DNA from: QAMH01 sp900556425
GTDB lineage: Bacteria > Actinomycetota > Coriobacteriia > Coriobacteriales > QAMH01
NCBI GenBank assembly: GCA_902475535.1
Contig: CABRZR010000004.1
Location: forward strand, 1-64,000
Reading direction: 5' to 3'
Length of the DNA stretch: 64,000 bases
Part shown: piece after piece, positions 7,674-16,647 of the stretch
Numbering within the stretch: position 1 is the first letter of the stretch
Layout: each line of letters opens with the position of its first letter
Made by a program: the position numbers and the translations under genes
Notes under the pieces: model-generated
Told to the model about the DNA's origin: nothing
Seen by the model: the letters and a program-made list of their open reading frames with translations, nothing else
Database searches by the model: none

Positions 7674-9674
7674 CTAACCACACGGCGTTCCCGGTTCGGC
7701 GGTACCGTCGTAGATGTACTTTGCCGGCGGTGGCGTCGAAGTGTTGCCATCGATCTGGCCGGAGGCGACCATCGCATTCACCTGGGCACGCGTGAGCACG
7801 AGCTGGTCGCGCGGTGAGTAGAAGAAATTCCACGTCTCCCACTGGTCCGTCTGGGGGCTGTAGACATAGGTGATGTCCGTTGTCCTCGTCTTGCCCGCGT
7901 TGTCCACGTAGGTGACGTTATGGGCAATGATGCTGGCCGTGGGATGGTCCGAAAACTTTGCCCCGGGCTCGAAGCATTCGCGATTGTTGACGTACCTGCC
8001 ATCGACCCAGGCATCGGACGCATAGCTCACGTCGTTTTCACCGGCGTAGGTGGCATAGGCATAGTTCTTGCTATACGCCGAGGTGCCTTCGCATGCGATG
8101 CGAATCCATGCACCACTGCCCACGTTCTTGGCCACCGAGTTACTGGAGAGCTTGGCGAGCTCCATCGAAACGAACTCGTCGGACTTCGCGGCATACTCGA
8201 GGCGCTTTGCCCTCACAACGCCCATGGAGAAGTCCGTCCCGAAACCTCTGTCGGTACCGTCGAACTTGAACGTCTTCTCGACGAATTTGGTATAGAGCGG
8301 ATGCGTCGAGCCCTCGCCCTTGCCTCCGCAGGTCACGGTCTGGCCGTTGTAGCGCACCTCGAAGTAGGCGTGGGAGATGCTCCTGAACTCGCAATCGGGC
8401 TGAATCCTCTTTGCCGCCGCCCTCACCATGGCTGGAAATCCCGCCGAATCGAGGACGAAACCGTAGACGGTGTTGATGAGGAGCGATCCACCGCCCTGGT
8501 ACATGTTCTCAACGTGGGTGTTCAGATTCAACTCGGGATAGGGCGATGCGGCCAGGCAGGCAAAACCGGGCTCCCCTCGCTTGCTCGAGTCGAGCACCTG
8601 TTTGGGATACAACGCGATGGCGCTCAGCCCAAGATCAATCGCCTGAATCTTCTCGGTGAAGCTGCCCTTGTCCGCCGCGTAGGTGCGGATGAGGTAATCG
8701 ACATCGTCTTCGAGCTCGGGACAATCCACCATGACACCGGTTTCTTGGCTACCCGCGAGAAGCTCGAGAGCACCGCCGTCGGCATCTCCGGTCGAATAGA
8801 ACAGATAGCCTTTGTTCGCGATGCGGCCCGTCTTCTCATCGCTGTAGACGACGTCGGCGTAAGTACTCACCGTGGGCCTGATGATCACACGAGAGCCCTC
8901 GTCAAGATACTTGCTCTGGGAATCGACGAACTGAAAGCTCGTAGGGTCGGGATTGTCCGTCTCGACGAAGAAGTACTCGTTGAGCTTGCCATTGACCGGC
9001 GTAATCTTGTATGAATACTGCTTCACGTTGGCGATGGCTTGTTCGGAGCTCGGTGGAGCCGGAGTGTCGGGAGTGGCCGGAGTATCAGGGTTGCTCGGAT
9101 TGTTCGGAGTACTCGGGTTGCTTGGGGTACTGGGATTGCCTGGCGCGTTCTGGCCCGCTCCCCCGCTCACGCCATACCAGGCAATGCCCTCGTCGTTCCA
9201 TCCCACGGAGATGAGGTGGTCGCGCTCGACCTCGCTCGTGGTATAGTTGTGCGAACCCGCAATGGCATTGGGGTTGTACTGGCGGTGTAGTGGCACTCCC
9301 TGCGCGTCGTCAGAATACCAGCCGATGCCCTCGTCGTTCCATCCAACGCTGATGAGGTGGTCGCGCTCCACGACGCTGGTGGTGTAGTGGTGGTCGCCGG
9401 CATTGGCATTGTAAAGGCGATATACCTGAGTGGCCGATGTCTCCGGAGCCACCCATCCCACACCTTCGTGATTCCACCCGACGTCGACCAGATGATCGCG
9501 CTCGAAGGTGCTGGCCGTGTAGAAATGCTCGCCGGAGTTGGGGTTATACAAGCGCTGCATCTCGACAGTAGTCGCCGCATGGGCTTGCGGAACGGTGATG
9601 ACCAACCCGGAATTCAGTCCCAAGACAAGGGCAATTGAAAGGATTGCGGCACAGGCTATGCGCCTCTTCTTCAT
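7674..9674 (-). CDS. large secreted repeat protein behind a poly-G promoter
   Basis: 666 residues. A signal peptide ends at about AHA-A (residue 33). A complete tripartite block covers roughly residues 36-175 (NSGEHFYTAS, AGDHHYTTS, AGSHNYTTS). A Pro/Asn/Thr linker built from NPSTP and DTPA units covers about 180-215, a cell-wall-spanning style. The remaining 450 residues match no family I know; they include ISHAYFEVRYNG and DITYVYSPQTDQWETWNFFYS. A strong GGAGGT ribosome site lies five bases before the ATG. The promoter contains the 15-G tract described separately. First gene of the probable surface operon; adhesion or host contact is inference only. Confidence 0.75.
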   Translation of the reverse strand: MKKRRIACAAILSIALVLGLNSGLVITVPQAHAATTVEMQRLYNPNSGEHFYTASTFERDHLVDVGWNHEGVGWVAPETSATQVYRLYNANAGDHHYTTSVVERDHLISVGWNDEGIGWYSDDAQGVPLHRQYNPNAIAGSHNYTTSEVERDHLISVGWNDEGIAWYGVSGGAGQNAPGNPSTPSNPSTPNNPSNPDTPATPDTPAPPSSEQAIANVKQYSYKITPVNGKLNEYFFVETDNPDPTSFQFVDSQSKYLDEGSRVIIRPTVSTYADVVYSDEKTGRIANKGYLFYSTGDADGGALELLAGSQETGVMVDCPELEDDVDYLIRTYAADKGSFTEKIQAIDLGLSAIALYPKQVLDSSKRGEPGFACLAASPYPELNLNTHVENMYQGGGSLLINTVYGFVLDSAGFPAMVRAAAKRIQPDCEFRSISHAYFEVRYNGQTVTCGGKGEGSTHPLYTKFVEKTFKFDGTDRGFGTDFSMGVVRAKRLEYAAKSDEFVSMELAKLSSNSVAKNVGSGAWIRIACEGTSAYSKNYAYATYAGENDVSYASDAWVDGRYVNNRECFEPGAKFSDHPTASIIAHNVTYVDNAGKTRTTDITYVYSPQTDQWETWNFFYSPRDQLVLTRAQVNAMVASGQIDGNTSTPPPAKYIYDGTAEPGTPCG

Positions 9675-9729
9675 GGCGTACCTCCACGGCTTCGCGCCCT
9701 ATCCTGGGCGAGAATATTTCGGTACAGGA

Positions 9730-9762
9730 AAATTACCCCCCCCCCCCCCCGCATCTTGTCAA
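9730..9762 (-). promoter_or_regulatory. promoter with a 15-G spacer tract, candidate phase-variable switch
   Basis: On the minus strand a perfect -35 box TTGACA (9757-9762) is followed by AGATGC, then 15 consecutive G (9736-9750), then TAATTT (9730-9735) as -10. The spacer is 21 bases now; loss of four G would give the standard 17. Predicted transcription starts about 50 bases before the 666-residue surface protein ATG at 9674. Confidence 0.75.
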
Positions 9763-9792
9763 TTTTCCTAGAAAGACGCTGCCGTCAATGCG

Positions 9793-10330
9793 TTGTCTGA
9801 CGTGCCGAATGGTTTTTGGAGAAGAACCGAAGATGCGTTCGCCAACGACTTTATGTTCAACAGGGTGATGCAGGATGAATCGCTCTGCAAGAGACTGCTC
9901 AAGCGGCTCCACCTGGATTGCCCTGAATGCCTCCGCATGGGAATTGACAGAGGACGAGGGTATGAGGGACCTGCTCGAGTACGTGTATAATGGCACCGTC
10001 GCGAAAGATGATCACCTCATCGAGGAAATTGACGAGGCGGTCTGCGCCATCAACCACGACGAGGATTGGATACGCATGTTTTGGTCCGTGAGCACCGTCG
10101 AGGAGAACGCCGAACGCAAGGTGCGCATCGCCAAGCGCGAATTCGCACGAGAATACGAGCAAAAGCTGCGTGAAGCCGAGCAAAAGGTGCGCAAGGAGAC
10201 GATGGCTGAAGATGAAGCCCGTTATAGTGCCCTTGTCACCAAACTCGCGCGCGAAGGTCGCCTGGAGGAGCTCGCAACCGCTGTCGAAGACCCCGCGAAG
10301 CTCGATGCCCTGTTCGCCGAGCTAGCTTAA
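9793..10330 (+). pseudogene. remnant of an Rpn-family PD-(D/E)XK nuclease / putative transposase gene
   Basis: Rpn-type proteins are recombination-promoting nucleases often called putative transposases. The N-terminal piece (frame of 9793, TTG start) reads DFMFNRVMQDESLCKRLL, the family opening. The C-terminal piece lies one frame over (ending at 10330) and reads ELTEDEGMRDLLEYVYNGTV, then a Lys/Glu coiled-coil-like tail with EKLREAEQKVRKE. The two meet near 9915-9940, and the central catalytic part of roughly 100 or more residues is missing. A deletion plus a frameshift therefore killed the gene. The C-terminal open frame of about 150 codons could still be translated from an internal start, but it lacks the nuclease core. 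Confidence 0.75.
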
Positions 10331-10348
10331 AATTCGTACCGCGCGCCC

Positions 10349-11386
10349 CTACCCTAGCAGCTCGTGACCATAGTCCGTACGACCCATAGAGCGCGGGGCA
10401 AGTTCGTCCAGAATCATCTGCAGGTCATCGCTGGGCATATCCGTAAAACTTAACTCCTCACCGGTGATGGGATGCTCGAAGCTCAAACGCCATGAATGGA
10501 GAAACTGCCGGTCAAGCCCCATCTCGCTGTGCTCTGCGGCATTGCGGTTGCGCGCTTTGGCCGTCGCCGCACGGCCATAGAGCGGATCACCCACGACGGG
10601 ATGGTGCGTATAGGCCATGTGCACGCGAATCTGGTGCGTGCGTCCCGTGAAAAGGTGGCATTCGAGCAGGCTGTAGCCGTCGTCATGGCGACCCGCCTCG
10701 AAGCGCTCGAGCACCTCGAAGGTCGTGATCGCCCCCTTGGCATTGGGGGCATCGCTCACGGCCATGCGCGTGCGATCGGTCACATGCCGGGCGATGGGCG
10801 CGTCAATCATGCCCGTGTCATGGCCCATGGAACCATGGACGAGCGTGAGGTAACGCCGGTCGATGTTGCGCGTGCGTATGCCATCCTGCAGGCGGGCTGC
10901 CGCCAGGTCGGTCTTGGCCGCGAGCATGAGGCCACTCGTATCGCGGTCGAGCCTGTGCACGATGCCCGGCCTGTCCTCGCCCTGCACCTGAGCGAGATTG
11001 CCGATGCCGCAATGGGCAACGAGGGCGTTTACCAGCGTGTCGCCATAATGCCCCCGAGCCGGATGACACACGAGCCCCGGTTGCTTGGAAAGCACGATGA
11101 GATGCTCGTCCTCGTAGCGAATGTCCAGAGGGATGTCATAGGCTGCCTCGATTACGCCACCTTCGCCGCTACGCGGCGGAATCTCGATGTGGACCTGATC
11201 GCCGGCAACCACGATGCGCTTTTTGGTCGTGGACTGACCATTGACGAGTATGCGACCGGACTCGATGAGGCGCACGGCAGCCGAGCGCGAGGCGAGCTCA
11301 TCGATGCCGAGGGAGGCAACGAAGGCGTCTAGGCGCACACCTTGCTCGTCGACACTTACCTCGTGATCGAATACGTTCGTCATCAC
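10349..11386 (-). CDS. RluA/RluD-family pseudouridine synthase
   Basis: Isomerises specific uridines of rRNA to pseudouridine. 345 residues: an N-terminal S4 RNA-binding region (about 18-70, RSAAVRLIESGRILVNG) followed by the catalytic domain. The motif HRLDRDTSG at about 144-152 holds the catalytic Asp147, and GRTHQIRVHMA marks the C-terminal half. The length matches RluD. The start overlaps the lspA stop by four bases (ATGA), the usual ileS-lspA-rluD order. It converges on the Rpn remnant. Confidence 0.92.
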   Translation of the reverse strand: MMTNVFDHEVSVDEQGVRLDAFVASLGIDELASRSAAVRLIESGRILVNGQSTTKKRIVVAGDQVHIEIPPRSGEGGVIEAAYDIPLDIRYEDEHLIVLSKQPGLVCHPARGHYGDTLVNALVAHCGIGNLAQVQGEDRPGIVHRLDRDTSGLMLAAKTDLAAARLQDGIRTRNIDRRYLTLVHGSMGHDTGMIDAPIARHVTDRTRMAVSDAPNAKGAITTFEVLERFEAGRHDDGYSLLECHLFTGRTHQIRVHMAYTHHPVVGDPLYGRAATAKARNRNAAEHSEMGLDRQFLHSWRLSFEHPITGEELSFTDMPSDDLQMILDELAPRSMGRTDYGHELLG

Positions 11387-11865
11387 TCCTCCCCACCGGA
11401 GTCGGAAAGCACACCCGTGAAGATGATGGCGACGAGAAAGAGAATGACGCCGCAGGTCACGCAGATATCGGCGACGTTGAAGACGGGAAAGTCGACGAAG
11501 GTGAAGCGGATGAAGTCGACAACGTAGCCCGTGGTGAGACGATCGATGCAGTTACCGATGCCACCGGCGACCACGAGCGCGAGCGCCGTGACCTCCAGAG
11601 CATTATGGCGCTTGCCAATGGCAAGCCAGATGATGACGGCAGCGCATATCACGATTGCAATCGCGATAAAGATGACGCCGCTGCCCTGTCCCATGCCAAA
11701 GGCCGCGCCGGCGTTGTGCACGAGCGTGAAGTCGACGAGCCCGAAATCGGGACCGGCAGCGCCTTGGCGCAAATGATCGACCGCCCAACCCTTAGCCAGG
11801 CGGTCGAAAACGACCATCGCAATCACGATGGGGATGAACAGCGCGAATGTCCGCCTACGCGACAC
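11383..11865 (-). CDS. lspA: lipoprotein signal peptidase (signal peptidase II)
   Basis: Inner-membrane aspartic protease that removes the signal peptide of prolipoproteins after the Cys has been lipidated. 160 residues with four membrane helices. The conserved elements are VHNAGAAFG near residue 49, GNCIDRL with Asp108, and FNVADI with Asp133, the two catalytic aspartates. It lies seven bases after ileS and overlaps the rluD-like gene. Substrates in this window include the lipoproteins at 6766, 20400 and 34102. Confidence 0.96.
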   Translation of the reverse strand: MSRRRTFALFIPIVIAMVVFDRLAKGWAVDHLRQGAAGPDFGLVDFTLVHNAGAAFGMGQGSGVIFIAIAIVICAAVIIWLAIGKRHNALEVTALALVVAGGIGNCIDRLTTGYVVDFIRFTFVDFPVFNVADICVTCGVILFLVAIIFTGVLSDSGGEE

Positions 11866-11872
11866 CTACCCG

Positions 11873-14707
11873 CTACTCAAGGGTCTCGAACTCGAGACCG
11901 AACACGACGTCATGGCAGCGTTCGCACAGACCGTCGGGGCCAAGCTCGCGATAGTTCCAGCAGCGAGGGCACTTCTCGCCAGGTGCCGGTGATACGCTCG
12001 CCACGAACCCATCGGCGTCATCGGACTCCTCGAGCTCAACAGCCGAGACGATGAAGACCTCGGCAAGTGTCTTCTCGCCGTGCGCGGCAAGCGCCTCGAT
12101 GAGTTGCGTGTTGCCCATGATCGTCGCGGCGGCCTCCTGACTCTTCGTGAACATGCCGTCGTTTCGTGCCTCTTCGATGGCCTTCATCACGGCATCGCGC
12201 GCCGCCATGACGACTTCATAGGAAGCCAGGAGCTCCTCGCGCTCGGCGGCGGGAAGCTGCGGGGCAAAGTCCTCCACCGCAGGCCAACCGGCTAGCTGGA
12301 CGGACGCCACGCGCCCATCCTCCATCATGCCCTCGGGGTACTTCTCCCACACCTCGTCACAGGTGAAGGTCAGAATGGGAGCGAACTGACGCACCATGGC
12401 CTCGAGCATGTTGGCCAGAACGCTCTGGGCGCTACGGCGCTCGACGGAATCGGCGGCATCGGCGTAGAGACGGTCCTTCACCGCATCGAAGTACTCGGAC
12501 GAAATGCTGACGATGAAGTCGTACCAGGCACGATAGGCACTATGGAAGTGATAGTCCTCGTAGGCCTGCGTCGTCTCCTCCACGAGCGCCTGCAGGCGGG
12601 CAAGAGCCCACTTGTCAAACTCGAGCATCTCGGCGGCACTGACGAAGTCGTCGTTGGTGAAATCGTTGAGGTTGCTGAGCAGGTAACGGAACGTGTTGCG
12701 AATGCGACGGTAGGCATCCGAGGTGCGCTCGAAGATGGTGTAGCTCACGGACATGTCCTGCGAGTAGTCGACCGATCCCACCCACAGGCGTAGCACGTCG
12801 GCACCGAACTCCTTGCAGACCTCGAGCGGGTCGATGACGTTGCCGATGGACTTGGACATCTTGCGTCCGTTCTCGTCAACCGTGAAACCGCAACTCACGA
12901 CCGTCTTGAAAGGCGCCTCGTCATAGGCTCCCACGCTCGTGAGCAACGAGGACTGGAACCAGCCGCGATGTTGGTCGGAGCCCTCGAGATACACATCCGC
13001 GGGACGATGCAGATACGGACGGGCCTCGCAAACGCTCGTATGCGACACGCCGGACTCCCACCAGACATCGAGGACGTCTTTTTCGGGCTCGAGATCATGG
13101 CTGCCGCAATTGGGACAACACACGCTTGAGGGCAGATAGTCCTCGGGGGCAGTGGTGTACCAGGCATCGGCACCCTTTGTGCGGAATAGCTCGATGACGG
13201 CATCGAAGCTCTCCTCGTTGGCGACGATCTCTCCGCAGGACTTGCACTTGAAGACCGGGATGGGCACGCCCCAGTATCGCTGGCGGCTGATGCACCAGTC
13301 GGGACGCTCCTCGACCATCGATCCGATGCGGTTTGAGGCCCAGGCGGGAATCCAACGCACGTTATCATCGATCTGCTCGAGTGCCTTTTCGCGCAGACCC
13401 GTCTTATCCATCGAGACGAACCACTGGGTAGTCGCACGGAAGATGACGGGGTTTTTGCAACGCCAGCAATGGGGGTACGAGTGGGTGATGTCCTCGCGAG
13501 CGATGAGCGCGTTGTCCTCGTCGAGCCACGCGATGATGTCCTCGTTGCTGCCCACGGCATCCTTGCCTGCCCAGGGGCCACCGCCCTGCATGAACTTGCC
13601 ATCGTCATCGACGGGCATGATGACGGGTATGTTGAACTTGAGACCGACCTCGTAGTCATCGGCGCCATGGCCGGGAGCGGTGTGAACTGCACCGGAACCC
13701 GTATCCAGGGTGACATGGTCGCCGTAGATGAGGGTGCCCGTCATGTCCGCGTGAATGGGATGCTTGTACGTAGCGCCTGCCAGGTCGACGCCCTTCACGA
13801 CGAAGGGCTCGCCGTCCTTCTCGACGACTTCATAGCCCGACCAGCCCGCCTTCTCGGCGACGCTTTCCAACAGCTCGCGGGCAAGCACAAAGTACTCGCC
13901 GCGCACGCGCACGGCCACGTACTCGGCATCCGGGTTGAGACTCACGGCAGCATTTGCCGGAAGCGTCCACGGGGTGGTCGTCCAGATGATGACCGACATC
14001 GCCGCGTCATCGCGCATGACCGGCTTGAAGGCCTCGGGTACCTCGGTGAAGCGGAACTTCACGAAGATGGAGGGGCTCACCTCGTCAGAATACTCAATCT
14101 CGGCCTCGGCAAGCGCCGTGTGGCAATGCGTGCACCAGTGGATGGGCTTGCGACCACGGTAGATCGCCCCCGAGAGGTAGAGGTCCTTGAAGACCTCGAT
14201 GTTTCCCGCCTCGTACTCGGGCGTGAAGGTGAGGTAGGGATTGTTCCAGTCACCGGAAACGCCAAGACGCTTAAAGCCCTCACGCTGGCCATCGACCTGC
14301 TTCTCGGCATATTCACGGCAGATCTTGCGGAAGGTGGGAACGTCAATCTTGGCCATCTTCTCAGGGCCAAGCTCCTCCTCCACCTTGTTCTCGATGGGCA
14401 GGCCATGGCAATCCCAGCCGGGAACGTACGGCGCATAGTAGCCACGCTGCGCGTGATACTTGACGATTATGTCCTTGAGCGTCTTGTTGAGCGCATGACC
14501 GATGTGAATGGGCCCGTTGGCATACGGCGGTCCGTCATGTAGGACGAAGGACTCATGCCCCTCGTTATGGGCGAGCACCTTGTAGTAGAGGTCCATGTCC
14601 TCCCACTTCTTGAGGCGCTCCGGCTCATGCTGGGGCAAACTCGCCTTCATCTTGAAGGAAGTCTTGGGGAGGTTCATCGTATGCTTGTAGTTTGGCGTAT
14701 CAGGCAT
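11873..14707 (-). CDS. ileS: isoleucine--tRNA ligase
   Basis: Charges tRNA-Ile with isoleucine. 944 residues, normal for bacterial IleS. HIGH is at 68-71, KMSKS at 616-620, the editing domain lies between (WTTTPWTLPAN), and a C-terminal zinc motif CPRC...CERC is at about 913-931. The last feature marks the zinc-containing bacterial class. The ATG at 14707 is followed by another at codon 11; neither has a strong ribosome site. Only 36 bases separate it from the DUF3467 gene, so there is no room for a T-box leader directly in front. Confidence 0.97.
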   Translation of the reverse strand: MPDTPNYKHTMNLPKTSFKMKASLPQHEPERLKKWEDMDLYYKVLAHNEGHESFVLHDGPPYANGPIHIGHALNKTLKDIIVKYHAQRGYYAPYVPGWDCHGLPIENKVEEELGPEKMAKIDVPTFRKICREYAEKQVDGQREGFKRLGVSGDWNNPYLTFTPEYEAGNIEVFKDLYLSGAIYRGRKPIHWCTHCHTALAEAEIEYSDEVSPSIFVKFRFTEVPEAFKPVMRDDAAMSVIIWTTTPWTLPANAAVSLNPDAEYVAVRVRGEYFVLARELLESVAEKAGWSGYEVVEKDGEPFVVKGVDLAGATYKHPIHADMTGTLIYGDHVTLDTGSGAVHTAPGHGADDYEVGLKFNIPVIMPVDDDGKFMQGGGPWAGKDAVGSNEDIIAWLDEDNALIAREDITHSYPHCWRCKNPVIFRATTQWFVSMDKTGLREKALEQIDDNVRWIPAWASNRIGSMVEERPDWCISRQRYWGVPIPVFKCKSCGEIVANEESFDAVIELFRTKGADAWYTTAPEDYLPSSVCCPNCGSHDLEPEKDVLDVWWESGVSHTSVCEARPYLHRPADVYLEGSDQHRGWFQSSLLTSVGAYDEAPFKTVVSCGFTVDENGRKMSKSIGNVIDPLEVCKEFGADVLRLWVGSVDYSQDMSVSYTIFERTSDAYRRIRNTFRYLLSNLNDFTNDDFVSAAEMLEFDKWALARLQALVEETTQAYEDYHFHSAYRAWYDFIVSISSEYFDAVKDRLYADAADSVERRSAQSVLANMLEAMVRQFAPILTFTCDEVWEKYPEGMMEDGRVASVQLAGWPAVEDFAPQLPAAEREELLASYEVVMAARDAVMKAIEEARNDGMFTKSQEAAATIMGNTQLIEALAAHGEKTLAEVFIVSAVELEESDDADGFVASVSPAPGEKCPRCWNYRELGPDGLCERCHDVVFGLEFETLE

Positions 14708-14743
14708 TTTCGTCTCTCTTGATTTAATCGGCTTCGATGGAGT

Positions 14744-15007
14744 CTACATTCCCTGCTCGAGATGCTTGGAAATGTGCTTGCTCAAGGTCTCCGAAAGGTC
14801 GGCGAGCGCGGTGGTGGGCATGATGACGCGCGCAACGAGATGTGCCGGAACGTCATCGCCCTGCTTGTTGGCATGGTCGACGTAGAGGAAGTCAATGCGG
14901 GACTCGGCATTGGTCGTACTCACGATCGAGGCGTTGGCGTATACGCCGCACATGCGGTCGGGGCTTGCCTGGATGTTGAAGCGGACCTGCTTGTTCTTCT
15001 CGGCCAT
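14744..15007 (-). CDS. DUF3467 family protein
   Basis: 87-residue soluble protein matching the small conserved DUF3467 family by length and by its middle part (RMCGVYANA, FLYVDHA) and end (MPTTALADLSETLSKHI). Function is unknown. It has a GGACACC ribosome site and precedes ileS by 36 bases, so it may be co-transcribed with ileS-lspA-rluD. The region upstream holds a palindrome-flanked repeat and no other gene. Confidence 0.75.
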   Translation of the reverse strand: MAEKNKQVRFNIQASPDRMCGVYANASIVSTTNAESRIDFLYVDHANKQGDDVPAHLVARVIMPTTALADLSETLSKHISKHLEQGM

Positions 15008-15093
15008 GGTGGTGTCCTTTCATCGGTATGTAACCCCCGATTCTAACGCAAGAGCCATGGCGAATCAGCAACAGTTTATGACGATGGCAAACC

Positions 15094-15232
15094 TCGACGG
15101 TCACTCCCCGACGGTCCGCTTCGCGGCGTGCGCTGGCAGGCCGCCTCGCGTCGACGGTCGCTTCCCGACGGCCCGCTACGCGGTCCTTACGGCGCGCTCC
15201 CTTAGACCTCCGCTCGACGGCCTGCCAGCGCA
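15094..15232. repeat. palindrome-flanked intergenic repeat, copy 1
   Basis: Perfect 15-base inverted arms TGCGCTGGCAGGCCG (15129-15143) and CGGCCTGCCAGCGCA (15218-15232) enclose a 74-base core. In the opposite direction the core is about 90% identical over about 63 bases to the core at 29409-29480. A degenerate direct copy of part of the core (CGACGGTC...CCCGACGG) precedes the left arm from about 15094. It fills the 228-base gap between cca and the DUF3467 gene. Confidence 0.85.
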
Positions 15233-15235
15233 TAG

Positions 15236-16594
15236 TTATTTTGTGATCAATTGTTGAGCGCGCATGACGAGTGCGCCATGCTCGTTGGGTATATCGTCTT
15301 CGATGACTGCTTCGAGCAGTGCATCGAGAACACGCCCGATTTCGGGACCCTGAGAAACACCCGCATCGATGAGGTCACGACCGTTAATTGCAAGGTCCTT
15401 CACACCGAAGACGGGCTCGGCATTGAGTTGTTCGTCCATGAGCTTTTCGGCTTTGGCAAACGCTATGCTCATGGGGCTTTCCACCATCTGCCCGCGCCCG
15501 ATGCCGCTTTTGTCGCAACGGCGGATGGCGAAGAGGTCCTGGGCGCGGTCGGGGCCATGCTTGAGCAGAAAGCGACGCATGGCCTTGGGAGTATCGGGAA
15601 TCGAAAACATGTGATGACGCACTAGCTGCGTGACCGTCTCGCGTTCGGAACGGGACAGCTTCAGGCGGCGACAAACTTCTGCGGCGATGGGCTCGCCCAC
15701 TTTCTCATGCCCGTAAGCATGCCCTTTGCCCTCTTCATCGATAGTGAGGCAGTGGGGCTTACCGATGTCATGAAGCAACAGCGCAAAACGCAACGTCGCA
15801 TCCATGTCCGATGGTGCTGCCTCAAGAGCATGCAAGGTATGCTCCCATACGTCATAGCGATGGAAGGGGTTACGTTGGTCAAATTCGAACTCGGGCTCGA
15901 GCTCGGGGATGATGGTGAAGACCACATCGTTGTAGGCGCGCAGGACGTCGACGGCACAGGGTCCCTCAAGCAGTCCGCGAAACTCGATCCAGATACGCTC
16001 GACGGCAATATCGTCGAGCAAGCCCCGCAGCTCGTGCATCGCGCCCGAGGTCTCGGGCTCGATGACAAAGCCGAGTCGTGCGGCAAAGCGCAGGCCACGC
16101 ACGATGCGCAAAGCGTCCTCGGTGAAGCGTTCGCGCGGATCGCCGACGGCACGCAGAATACCCGCCTCGAGGTCAGCTTGACCACCAAAGCGATCGACAA
16201 GACCACGTGAAGGATTGTATGCCATGGCATTGATGGTGAAATCGCGCCGTGCGAGGTCGCCATCGATGCGATCGAGGAACTCGATGGAATCCGGATGCCG
16301 CCCGTCACTATAGGTGCCGTCGGCTCGATATGTCGTGACCTCGAAGGGCTCGTGGTCGACGATGACGGTCACCGTGCCATGCTTGATGCCGGTATCGATT
16401 GTCTTGAAGCTCGCATCAGAAGCTACGACCTTGATTTGCTCGGGCTTGGCAGAGGTGGTGATATCCCAATCGGCAGGTGTGCGACCCATGAGCGCATCGC
16501 GCACGCAGCCACCCACCACGAAGGCCTCAAAGCCAGCGGCCTCGAGCGCATCCAGAATCTTGAGAGCTGACTGTGGAATATTCAGATGCAACAT
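15236..16594 (-). CDS. cca: CCA tRNA nucleotidyltransferase
   Basis: Adds or repairs the 3'-CCA end of tRNAs. 452 residues from ATG 16594 (MLHLNIPQSAL); an upstream in-frame ATG at 16624 adds only ten weak residues. The head domain has VVGGCVRDAL and DWDITT, with the catalytic Asp pair. RRDFTINAMAYN follows, then the tRNA-binding helices and an HD domain with LLHDIGKP near residue 270. The HD extension is typical of many actinobacterial and enterobacterial CCA enzymes. The tRNA-Leu in this window encodes its own CCA, so repair may be the main need there. It diverges from the small gene at 16648. Confidence 0.94.
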   Translation of the reverse strand: MLHLNIPQSALKILDALEAAGFEAFVVGGCVRDALMGRTPADWDITTSAKPEQIKVVASDASFKTIDTGIKHGTVTVIVDHEPFEVTTYRADGTYSDGRHPDSIEFLDRIDGDLARRDFTINAMAYNPSRGLVDRFGGQADLEAGILRAVGDPRERFTEDALRIVRGLRFAARLGFVIEPETSGAMHELRGLLDDIAVERIWIEFRGLLEGPCAVDVLRAYNDVVFTIIPELEPEFEFDQRNPFHRYDVWEHTLHALEAAPSDMDATLRFALLLHDIGKPHCLTIDEEGKGHAYGHEKVGEPIAAEVCRRLKLSRSERETVTQLVRHHMFSIPDTPKAMRRFLLKHGPDRAQDLFAIRRCDKSGIGRGQMVESPMSIAFAKAEKLMDEQLNAEPVFGVKDLAINGRDLIDAGVSQGPEIGRVLDALLEAVIEDDIPNEHGALVMRAQQLITK

Positions 16595-16647
16595 GCGAAT
16601 ATAATAACGCAGCTTGGTAATCAATGAGAAACAGGTGAAACGGCGAC

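Noticed and set aside
14708..14743. T-box in front of ileS
   Set aside because: Only 36 bases lie between the genes, and no GGTGGTACC-like sequence is present there.
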